Program-made: the position numbers and the translations under genes
Source: Paragordius varius
Lineage: Eukaryota > Nematomorpha
Length of the DNA: 64,000 nucleotides
Reading direction: 5' to 3'
Assembly: GCA_964247055.1 (NCBI GenBank)
Contig: OZ176050.1
Span: 11,160,001 to 11,224,000, forward strand
Part shown: in pieces, positions 51,864 to 62,367 of the stretch
Layout of the letters: each line of letters begins with the position of its first letter
Position numbering within the stretch: the stretch's first letter is position 1
Notes under the pieces: generated by a model
The model's database searches: none
Told to the model about the DNA's origin: nothing
The model's input: only the letters and a program-made list of their open reading frames with translations

Positions 51864-54800
51864 AATAAATGTTTGAATAATTTTTTGTCAGTAATATGGG
51901 GTTTGATCAATTTGTAAGTCATAAAAGAAAAGAATAATGCATTATTGATAAATATTACTTTCATTTTATTTATTTGAGTATATAAATTAACAAATCATTA
52001 TTTTAATTATATTATTTAAGATAATTTACCAAGGTTCCCTTAGCTCCAGAGTTTACCATTAGAATGAGATTATTTTTAGGGAAGGAACGAATCAATCCAT
52101 TACCCATTATGTTACTATAAAAAACACATATCATTTATGTTCAAAATGTAGTTATAATTTAAATGGATATAAATTTAAAACTAATGTATGATGCGTTTAA
52201 ATAGGAAACTAAAGTTTTTGGTATTATAAAAATAAAATGTTAGAGTCTTAATTATAAAACTATTGATGGAATCAAAATTGTTATAAGGTTATGATTGGAA
52301 AAACAATAAAAATTATAAACAATATTATGAGGTTTGAACAGTACACGATTCTGCAACTATATAATTGTACCTAAAAAATATATATGCTCATATTAATAAA
52401 GGAGTAAAAAATTTAAATGACATGCCATATTTTAAAAAATATTTTGACCAATTTAAAAAAAACAATACTCAGTAATCTGATTATTGGTTTGATTCACAGT
52501 TTGTTTGCATTTAATTTCCCATTCGGCAAGTTTGTATTGATCCCTATCATAAAATGCTTGTTTCCAATTATCGTGTGCTAAATCATGATTACTGCTTTGA
52601 TCGTTTTGATTTTGATTACCGAAAATTTCTTTTACCAATGACGGTGCCAGAGTTTTAAACATTTTTATCGATTTGCTACGCTTTTTATCAGCCTGTATAT
52701 ATTTTTACCAATTTTTTGACAAAAATAGAAGATTGTTACAGTAACTAGGTTTAAAAAACAAAAACGAAAAAAAAAATTGGAAGAAAGTGATATTTTACTA
52801 TAAAGAAATTTTTTTAATCCTTATTTTTTCGTTAAATACATCATTAAAATTAAACATACCAAAATACAATATGTTAACCAATTTGTATCATTGATCCATA
52901 TTTTACATCGCAAAACGACAGCTTATATAAAAGCAAAATATGGAATTTATAACAAAAAAATTTGTCTTTATTTTTATGTTTTGTTTCTATGATGGTTCAT
53001 TCACTAAATATAATATGCAAGCATAAAACCTTTTCTTTGACCAGCAAATCACGTATACCCAAAGAAAATCCATAAATTTGAAGGAATGACGTGAATAATT
53101 TGCCAAGAGCCGTAAGCAAATTTGAAGCTATTTGACCTCCCAAAAGTTCTTGACAGCAATGGACCTTATTTGTTCAATTATAATATAAATGTTAGCAAAA
53201 TTTTTTTTTGTATAAATAATACATGAGTTGACTCTTACCTTACGTTTTGTGAAAAAATTTTTGGCCTTTTTTTGAGCAATACAATGTATGCATAAACTAA
53301 AATATGCATACACCTGAGGCGTATTTTACCCATATAAACTAAATTATTATTTTTGATGCGTTAATGCTAATTAGTGAAGATTTTTTGGCAAAAAATGTAT
53401 TGTAATAGCTATTAAAATTTAAAACATGGCTATCTGACAATTCTCCCGCACTTTTTACAAAAATTAAGTTAAATGCCTGCTTAAACCTAATTTACACAAA
53501 TATTTTGCATTATTTAATGTTAGTAGTTGATTACAAATATTTAGTTTAAAAATAATACAATCAATTTTGATGGTGGTAAGTAAAGTTTTCATTTACAACG
53601 AGTAAACTCATACAAACAAATAATAAAATTACTTAAAAAAAACCATAAAATTAATGATTATACCAAGCCGTATGCAGATGCTCCGAAATGTGCTTTATCG
53701 AAAATTCCCTTAACCCAATACCCTTGTCGTATGAGGGCAGAATTTTCACTTAAAAGGCTTTGATAATGTTTATCATTACGTATGATAGAAAGAGTGCTTT
53801 GATTAGTAAATTCATTAATAGCGCTATCATCGAAAACAGCATACATGGATTCACTAACTTTTCCCTTGTCATTACCCATCTTAAACAATCCATAATGTTT
53901 GTGTCCAAGTATATTCAGTAGTATGGTCGATATAATCTATAGATAGATATAAATTGTATAAATTACTTTTATGTATAGAATTTAAATTAACAATACATAA
54001 AGTTAGTTTAAAAAGAAAAACAATTATATCATTGTAATATTCATATATCCATTGACAGGAAGAACTAAAACTTTATTCTAAGATATAATTTAATTTAGAA
54101 TCACATTTATTGCCAAATATTATTTAAAAGATCAACACTCAATTTTCGAATATCCATATTAATTGGTAATACAATACCAAATAAATAAAAAGGCAATTTT
54201 TAGCAACTGCAATATAATTAAAAAATAGCATGGCTATTCGTTTTCTAATCTATTTTCTTTTCCTAAATTAATTAGTAATTATATTTAATAACATTATTTA
54301 TATATAATAGATAACTTATATATTGATAAAATGTCTAAATTAATAATAATGGGAAAAAACATGCCTGTTTTCCAGACCACATTGGATAAGGTTTGATAAT
54401 GCATGGTGGTAAAAATAAAAGTTTGCTCAGCGTTGTGTTCAGCCTATAAGTATAATTAACGAAGAATATAATATTGTCATTTGAGTAAAACATAAAAAAA
54501 AATAGAAAGTATTATAAATACTTAGTAAATTGATCATAATAATTATAATATGTATCGTTTTTTAATGTTAAATTCCAAAAAACACTTTTTATTGATACGT
54601 TACCATATAATTACATTATGACATTAAAAAGATTATCAAAAAATAGTTTATATATATACTTTAAATCGGCCAAAGCCTTACATATCAGAGACATGTAATC
54701 GCGTCGGCAGAAAAATTGTCCTTTTTGCGATAACAAAACGCCAGCTATTAAATGATCTTGAATCAAACCAGTTAAGGGTGTTCCATCTTTGGGTGTCAAA

Positions 54801-57800
54801 TAATTATCTTGGCATCTAAAATTATGACAATAAATTCAAAAAAACCATTGAGAAATTAATATCTTAAACCTTTTGTAAAAAAAACGATTTTAAACGCAAA
54901 ACTTTAAATGAAAACGATTATCCTTATTATAAAAGTAAGAATCATCAGTAATAACAATTCCTAATCTTCAAATTTTTTTAAAATTATTGAATTTTGAATT
55001 CTTATTTTTAAACTTAAAAGATGTTATTGTAGTTACTCGTTCATAAAATATAAATGGGGTTTATAGCTAAGTGATTCTTTTAACCAAAAAATGCAAGAAA
55101 CTGGTAACAATTGGTAAAATACACTTTGTAACCAAAATTAAAACTATTAGCCAAAACCGTTTATAAAACTGACTATTATTTCAATTCTACTATTAGATTT
55201 AATCAAAATTTACGTAAATTTATCTTTAAAATAGTTGTTATATAAATTAATTAAATGCAATCTTAAATTTCTTAGTTTTAAAAACAAATTAAAATAATTT
55301 ACATAAAATATGTTTACCCTGCAATATAACGGGCTTCTGCAACACCCAAATAATTTTGGGGGAAATGTGCGTTCATTTCATCCCCGTCGAAATCGGCATT
55401 ATACGCCTTACATTGCGCATAATGAAGTCGTAATGTTTTTTGACCGGGTAAAATTTTGGCCTAAAACATTAATAAAGTTAATAAAATTACTAAAATGTTA
55501 TTCCTAAACTAATATAGTGTAATATCAGATTAAAGGTTCTGTCAACATAATTGTTTTATAAAAGCTTATTAAACAAAAACAGCTTATTAAAAAGATTGAA
55601 TTCATATAATGAAATTATACAGTAAAATTATAAAAACAAGTTCATTAATAAAAATATTAATAAAAATAAAAGATATTCATTCCTACTTTATGAGCCATGA
55701 TTGAAGGTTTATGCAGCGTTGGTTGACGATTAACAAGCAACATATCACCATCTTTTATGTGGCGATTCACCAAAACAATTGTATCCGTATGTAAACTATT
55801 TAAGTTTTGGCAGCTAAACAACACAATTTATAAATTATTGACGGATATCAAACTTTCAAAAAAATTGAGTATATAATTGAATCAAGACTAAAGTTATGTT
55901 TTCTATACTAATAAAATAACCGATCTAACCGGTTATAAATGCAGTCAATTAATCTTGATATAAAATATGGAAATATATGTTAGTATTACCTAAAACAAAT
56001 CAATATTAACCAAACATATTTTCAATATCGTTTCTGATAAATTAATAACAAAAAAATATTTTTTACATTGAGTATGCCATTTTTTATAATCATTGTTATC
56101 ATGTGATAATCATATACATTAAAGTTGTGTTAACTATTTATAACTGACCAGACACCCATCCCTAAAAAACGAATTATATATCTATATATATTATACATAT
56201 ATAGCATATAAATTACCGCTTAAAACTAAAAAAGAAAAAAAGTATTATATGTAAACTCTTTTAAATTGTACAAGGCTTCATAACCATATTCTTCAATCAT
56301 AGCAAGTTTGCGAGCAATTGTTCGCCGTTGCCCAGAATTTCTAGCATCTAGCATTATAACATCCCCGCTGGACATTTGAACAGAAAACGCTCTAAAAAAC
56401 ATGTAATTTAAGTAAAATACATGGTAAAAACGAAAAAATTATACTTCCCTTGCGTATAAATTTATTTTTATATTAACAATTAAAAGACCCATAGAGCTAA
56501 AAAGTATTGCGGTTCAAATAAGACAATAAATAGTGTTTTAAGTTTTTCCAACATTTCTGATAAATTTATAATACACTAAAAATATTTAAGATTTGAGTTG
56601 TCGAATAAATATATTTTAAACCCTGGATACTGTTGTGGACCATTTAATATAGCTTTCCGCAGGTAGGAGGCATTGAATGGTGTAACACGTTCAGGAAATG
56701 TTAACTTTACCGCAAATATTAGTGGAACGCCTATTTGATATTAGATTTACAGCATATTCATAACATATTAAAAAAATATTTAATCATTCTTTTGATTTAT
56801 TTTTTTAATTTCTAATTTTCAAATTACTTCATAGAATCAACCTGTTCGATTACTAATTATTGTTAAGTTGACTCATTTTTGTGCAACATTCTTTACGAGT
56901 GGCATAAAACTTTTTTATTATGAAAAAATCGAACAAACTATATTTTAATTTTTTTATGTGCATTCATGGAATTTAACAATGATTCTTAATTACAAAATAT
57001 ATCGCAAAAAAATTTGTAAAGTTTCGCAAGTCAAAAACAGTAAATTAAATTTTAAGAGACAAAATACAATAAAAGGTTAATTTGTAAATATAAAAGTTGG
57101 TAGTGTTACCCGTTTACATAATTATCCCTTATTAACAATCCAAAACGAACGATTATATTAGGAAAAAAATTAAGGTTAAAAAAATATGCGTTATCTTTAA
57201 AAAAAAACTTGTCGTATATGTGCAAATAACCAACTAATTTGATCAATATTTATAAGTGGGAACAAATCAAGGTTAAAAAATATGCGTTTTCTTTATCTAA
57301 AAAAATCTTGTCTTATATGTATGCAAATAACCAACCAATTTGATCAATGTTATTAATTGACCAAAAACCAAGGTTAAAAAAATATGCGTTTTTTTATTTT
57401 AAATCTTGTCTTATATAAATAAAACCAACCAATTTGATCAATGTTTATAAAGGGGTCAGGAGAGATGACTGATCGTGCAGCAAAATCAACACGTTTTCCC
57501 ATCATATGTTTGCGGAAAAGACCTTCTTTTTTCTCCAATACCTTTTTTGTAACAAAAAAAGTAGTCAAGTAAAAAAGCATATAATAACAATTTGGTTTTT
57601 GTAATAAAAAATGCTTTATATAATATAAATAAACTGGTGTATTGCTTCCGTATAATATAATATTCGATTCCGCAAGCATAGATTATATTTTGTCAAATTA
57701 TTTTGCCAAATACAAAAACAATTAAATAAATAAATATTTTTATCATCTCATTTATCTTACCTGTTTATAATTTTTATAGCACATATTAGGCCAAATACGT

Positions 57801-60800
57801 TTACACTATAATTTAATTACAGTAAGGCAAGTAATATTTTTAGATGACATCCATACTTTATAATCTTTTTTCTAATATAATAGACAATAATAAAAAATAT
57901 ATTGATAACTTAGGTGGTTTCCAATTTATCCATTCCTTATTTCGTCCACAGTTATATTTTAAAATCAAGTTGTAGTTCAATAAAAGAGTCTTTTGTTCTA
58001 CTTTTTGTGTTGACAAATATTATTTTCATTGTATGTTATAATTAATTTGCCGATTTTATAAAATGAATATCAATCAATAACCCTTCATCAAAAACATAGA
58101 ACAATTATATGGTATATAGATTTCCCTCATATTATTTCATTTTATCGTTATCTTATCCATTTAAATATTTTTTAACATCTGTCATAAAAAAATAAATTCC
58201 AACATCTGTCATGAAAAACTAATTTCCAACAAACACATCAAAAATCAATTAAAAACCGACCTGTTTAAGAGACATTAGCCTTTCTTTCGGGAACATGACA
58301 GTGTCTGGGTGAAGGAGCAGATTGACACAAGATTGCAAATAACGCCAAACTGAAACGAAAGCTGGCAAATTAGCTGCTGAGTTAGAACTGCCTGTGGGAT
58401 AAACTGTAAAAGCCCCTGGGCCCCCACCCTTTTTCCGCCTCGTAATGCTATTCATACGATCGACTTGAGCAAGTTTAAGACCTGAACTCCGGCGTTTAAT
58501 TGCGTTAGAATTTGAATTGGGGGTCGAGTTATTTTGTGATACTGCGGGTGGTAGTGTTGTTGTATCCAAATCATTATTACTGTATTGATGATGAATTACG
58601 AAATTCAAGTATGAAAATTTTATATTATTCAAAAATTATTTGATATAAAAAATGACGCTTTAAGATGGTAAACTAAAAATGTATTGAAATGAAAACCCTA
58701 GTTTATTAAAATGACGTCCCTTATTTTAGCTAAATAGCACCTAAAAACTCATTAACTTATGATAAGCCTTTTAAAGTCGTAAAAAAGGAAAATTTCTTTT
58801 TATTAAACATAAAATTAAAGACATCCAAAAAAAACTTCAAACAAATATTTTATCAATTAAATAGTAATAATACCTTTCATTTGTGATTGGTTTTGCATTT
58901 GCGCTTCCAGCTACACTAATATCACGATAACTATTACTCTTTAATGTGAGGGGCAAGAGTGAGCTGGGATCAACCTTCATAATTTCGTTTAGGAGCTGAC
59001 ATGCTGCTAAAACTTTAACGTATACCAACGTTTGACTTGTAATAAATTTTGAATCTTCAAGGACATTAAGCTAAAAAGCAAAAAATTATAAAATGGTTTT
59101 TAAAATTTTTACTCAATAAAACCATTAAGTGGTTAAACAAAAAATTATACGCTATCAATAAAAATGATATTTTTTATAGAGAACAAAAGATTGTAAAAGA
59201 CCGGAGCGTAATTACAAAAAATCTAAATTTGACTTTTTAAACAAAGTGGACCAGGGGAAGGATAGTCAAATAAATTTAGAACCACAAATATTATATGAAT
59301 AATTTAATTATCCGCCTTCATTCGACAGTTTTTTAATTTTATTCGTAGTCTAATATATATGATGTTGAGAATTCATAAATAGAAATTGTGAAAAAATAAA
59401 ATTATGAAGATATAAAATGCGTTTTTGATGGATTTCCAAAATTTGGATATAAAGTATTTTATAAAAATATATGCATTTTAATATTACTTTTTTCAAAAAA
59501 ATCGTATTGATAACACCCTTGTATTAAACAATACTAAAAGCTAATTAATCGCGAATGCATATTGTTAAAACTTAACAATTAAGTTATATTTTTTGATTTT
59601 TTTTACCGGCCGAAATTTATTTGGAACAACTGGTAGGGCTTTTAGGAAAAAGACACTAGCAAGCGCTTCAATATGATCCGCATTTAGTTGTGTATCTTCA
59701 TTCAGCCTAAAAAATGATAATATTCCATGGATTGTAAAATATTTACTACATAGTAAAATAATGAATTAAGTCAAATTTACAGATTAAATACACATATATT
59801 TAAAATTAAAAACTAATTTACAAATAAACGTTTCATCCTCATACATAATAAAAACCTTCACAAATTCTGATACAATTTAAATTTTTACCCTTTATAAAAG
59901 AAAAAGGAAACCCCTAAACTATATATTTAATGGCCAAGTTTCATGCATAAATGATTACTCAAATGGCAGGCGTTGCTGCAAACACCCAAAAAGTTGGCAA
60001 AGTGTTAAAACATTTTCCGGGATGGCAAAAATTCTAATCAGCAAAAGTTTTGCTTCAATAGGACTCAGTTCTTGATCCCCACGGGCGGCAAAACTGATAA
60101 AAATAAATGGGTGCGTTTCCCAATTCCTTAAAGCGGATAAATGATTTTTATCAATTTGTGATGTTAATGATGATTCGTTTGATGTGCTAAGAGATGTTTT
60201 AGGAGTGTTAGGCAGTTTAGTAGAAGGTGCAACAATCGTTCGTTTTTGAATAAAATTAAGATAAATTTTGGTCCCATTATCACGATTTTTCCATGTTGGA
60301 AGTCGAGACCTACAATGTGGACATGATTTAATAGTGCTAACGTGCCATTTCTTAATGTATTCCATGAGTAATTCAGAACGTGTTGCAAATGTATTTTTAT
60401 CGTAATTACCATCTTTTATATGATTTTTTTCGTTCGATGGTGGAATTAATTGCATGACAAATTTTTCTAATTCATGTATGTTGTCATGAGTTACAACAAA
60501 TTGTTTAAGTGCCTCATTATTAACAATATTGTCTTTTAAGGTACGAACACTTGACATGTTTCCCTCCGATATTAATTTCATTTGAATCCGCAAAAGAAAG
60601 GACTGTAAAACTGGTGATAAAAGACGGTAACAAAAAATACAACTGCCTTTCATAATCTAAAATTATGTTAAATGAATACCAAAAATAGTATTTTGATCAA
60701 ACTTGGATTATAAACCAAAAGTGGAAGCTCTATATGTCCAAGATGACCTGGACAGTTATAGTAACTTTTTCCACAAGTGTAGCAATAATCTTTAAATGAT

Positions 60801-60993
60801 ACAGGGCCTAAAATAAACATAAAATTCAACCTAATGCAGAATCATGTAAACCCTTTGGCGCTGGTTTAAAATCCTTATCTATTGTTTTCGGATTGGATAC
60901 TTCTAAAACCGAAATCGCCCGTATTTCTTCATCGAGAAATGATGAAAATGTCACATTTTTGACGAATGATTCTAAATTAGGATCAACTGGCAT
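42367..60993 (-). CDS. POLR1A: RNA polymerase I largest subunit (RPA190/POLR1A), 35 exons
   Basis: Catalytic subunit of nucleolar Pol I, which transcribes 45S pre-rRNA. Exons (minus, 5' to 3'): 60993-60831, 60807-60680, 60656-59959, 59706-59607, 59070-58874, 58579-58261, 57541-57430, 56730-56622, 56391-56257, 55813-55687, 55460-55318, 54815-54660, 54443-54365, 53936-53664, 53164-53030, 52692-52469, 52114-52030, 51585-51385, 50978-50850, 50539-50406, 50222-50015, 49318-49135, 48520-48420, 47805-47744, 47654-47370, 47204-47158, 46744-46379, 45702-45577, 45335-45168, 44062-43944, 43668-43591, 43513-43361, 43265-43155, 42781-42586, 42470-42367. Total 5955 nt, 1984 codons. Clamp zinc site C63/C66/C73/H76, second cysteines C103/C106 and C209/C212, [20 protein letters not shown], catalytic [10 protein letters not shown] (D719, D721, D723), bridge helix near 1112-1150, trigger loop from about 1286 ([20 protein letters not shown]). 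It is about 260 residues longer than human RPA1: an Asn/Ser-rich insert near 430-500 and an acidic segment at about 1512-1771. It looks intact. Confidence 0.96.
44791..45022. mobile_element. Inverted-array MITE, copy 2 (1 + 1 repeat units)
   Basis: Shortest copy of the family at 232 bp, in POLR1A intron 29. It has one full 21-bp-type unit per arm around the same core as copies 1 and 3, and is flanked by TA. The left end (TATCATTTACAAATT) is somewhat diverged. Confidence 0.72.
45970..46035 (+). repeat. tRNA-like patch, possible SINE head
   Basis: TGGCATAGTAATTATGG resembles a Pol III A box, and about 25 nt later TGTTAGAGTTCATGC weakly resembles a B box. No tRNA cloverleaf can be drawn. CCAAGGGG and its complement bracket the region. 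It lies in POLR1A intron 27, on the opposite strand to the gene. Confidence 0.2.
47847..48040. mobile_element. Foldback MITE, Tc1/mariner-type, copy 2
   Basis: Arms of about 70 nt: TACATTTTAATGGTTGCTTA on the left and its near complement on the right, with ACACTATAGTTGG inside each. Flanked by TA (47845-47846, 48041-48042). Same family as 8944-9121. It lies in POLR1A intron 23, immediately next to the inverted-array MITE at 48046. Confidence 0.8.
48046..48378. mobile_element. Inverted-array MITE, copy 3 (3 + 4 repeat units)
   Basis: 333-bp copy with ends TACCATTTACAGTTC and complement, TA-flanked, with three 21-bp units on the left and four on the right around the shared core (AAAAATAAATTATGTGTTTT...). 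It lies in POLR1A intron 23. Confidence 0.8.
51829..51856. repeat. (TA)n microsatellite in POLR1A intron 17
   Basis: A TA dinucleotide run of about 13 units, within the intron between exons 17 and 18. Confidence 0.85.
53937..54364 (-). other. Probable GC-AG intron 13 of POLR1A
   Basis: The conserved exon 13 ends ...WSGKQ (CAG) and is followed by GCATGT. No GT in the right phase exists at that edge, and exon 14 begins in phase 0 after CTATAG. The rest of the gene uses GT-AG. Confidence 0.65.
57172..57450 (-). repeat. ~100-bp tandem repeat spanning the POLR1A exon 7 donor
   Basis: About 2.8 diverged copies, with AAGGTTAAAAA...TATGCG blocks starting at 57172, 57269 and 57370. The copy at the exon 7 edge includes the last coding bases (ATTGATCAAATTG) and the GTTGGTT donor; the next copy repeats these exactly, and the third has one change at the junction. 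Confidence 0.75.
60657..60679 (-). other. Ultrashort intron 2 of POLR1A (23 nt)
   Basis: It begins GTATTCATTT and ends ATAATTTTAG. Splicing joins [11 protein letters not shown] to IMKGSCIFC with the exact residue spacing seen between the conserved NP and GSC motifs in this family. Retention would introduce a frameshift and stop. Confidence 0.88.
60808..60830 (-). other. Ultrashort intron 1 of POLR1A (23 nt)
   Basis: It begins GTTGAATTTT and ends TTATTTTAG. Splicing joins GLHDSAL to [12 protein letters not shown], matching the conserved ...LG-P...C-x2-C order of Pol I largest subunits. Without splicing an in-frame TGA follows within two codons. Confidence 0.9.
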
Positions 60994-61600
60994 GGGTTAA
61001 ACGCAATAAAGTTTATCGGCATACAAATAAACATAAATTGTAATTACTTTAATTTTACATATTAATATATACTTGTTAGACATTTTTGCCATTAAGATTT
61101 TGAATAGAGACCTAAGGACTGCGGGCTGCATTTTAATTTAAATAAATCAGCTCGGATTTAAAATTGGGATAAGTTTTGGACTTTAAGCATAAGCTGTAAA
61201 AAATAAAAAGACAATAATACTAATTTTACACCAACTTTTGCTAGTGCTTGCCAAAATTTGGACTCATACAGTAATTTTTTCCTAGTATCTTCTCAACGTT
61301 TCTTCATATATTTTGTTTGGTTTTATTTGTTAAATATTCAAATCTTAGCGCACATATATCTCAGAGTACTGCATATTGATCCCTGAGGCATTATACATGC
61401 ATTCTTGTACATAGTACCTAAAAGGGTCTAATCAATATATTTATTCTAAAAAATATGTAACAAAACTCTAACAGGCCTATGTTTTGGGACTCATTAATGA
61501 TTTAGCAAAAGCATTTTTATAGCCGAAACCGCAAAATTTAGGCTTAATATTCTAAATGTTTTTCGAGGCCTAAATGCTCCGTTAATATTTATTAAAAACA
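60994..61600. other. Upstream region of POLR1A
   Basis: Presumed promoter region. No element recognised. Confidence 0.4.
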
Positions 61601-61619
61601 ATTAAGATGATTTTTTAAT

Positions 61620-61836
61620 TTTAAGTTTAGTTGTGCGACATAATTTAATGCTAGATTACAGACTGTTCGAAAAAAAGGATTTGATTATATATAGATATTA
61701 TATAGGAAAATATTTGAGGATTTTCATGATTTTGGTTTTGCCCTTACGAATGAAGAAAGTTATTTACGTTTGTGGTAAATGCTCTTTTAAAAAAAATGGC
61801 AATATTTGTAAACATTTTGTCAATAAAAATTTTTGG
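61620..61836. repeat. Fragment of the long-inverted-repeat element, copy 3
   Basis: Blocks such as GAGGATTTTCATGATTTTGG, GCCCTTACGA and TTGTGGTAAAT match the left arm of the 40381 element. A TTAA MITE (61841) interrupts it. A later GTAAAGCTGAATGTTTCATT near 63840 may be its distal part. Confidence 0.45.
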
Positions 61837-61840
61837 TTAA

Positions 61841-62363
61841 CACTTGGATACAACACATTCATTTTAGTCCTGGGTAGTTAAAAACCCCAGGCCTGTTTAA
61901 AATTTAATTTTTAAAAAAATATAGAAGGAATCGAAACTATGGAACCGAAATATATAAAAAATTTTCAAAAATACTTGATATTACTTATTTTAAGCTAAAA
62001 CCGAAAGGTAAAAATCTAGTCAGCGTGCATGTGTGCAATGGTAAAATTGAAAAATACAAAATAAACCGCATTTTCTGTTTCTATCAATGTTAGATGTAAT
62101 TTAAATAAATAAATTAGCTTTAATTCTACCCTTAAAATTAAATGAAAACGATATTTTGCAAAAATTTTGTAAAATAAAAAGGGAGGCGAAGTAGTTTGAC
62201 ATGGAACTTTTTTTTTCAAAACAAAATTTCATTTAGATAATTTGGCATATTTATATAATTTTTATAAGGATAGAAACATAAATAGGACCGTTTCCTTCAG
62301 TAGTTTTTTAAAAATCCTAAATTTAGTCTGGGGCATTTGGATATCCCAAATTAAATTAGAGTG
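61841..62363 (+). mobile_element. TTAA-flanked (piggyBac-type) MITE, copy 4
   Basis: Flanked by TTAA (61837-61840, 62364-62367). Ends are CACTTGGATAC and AAATTAGAGTG. At 523 bp it is the shortest copy. The interior matches copies 2 and 3 in the same orientation. It lies about 850 bp upstream of the POLR1A start codon. Confidence 0.8.
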
Positions 62364-62367
62364 TTAA

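Noticed and set aside
61841-62363. Possible coding exon over the TTAA MITE
   Set aside because: All open frames here coincide with the non-coding MITE body shared with three other loci.
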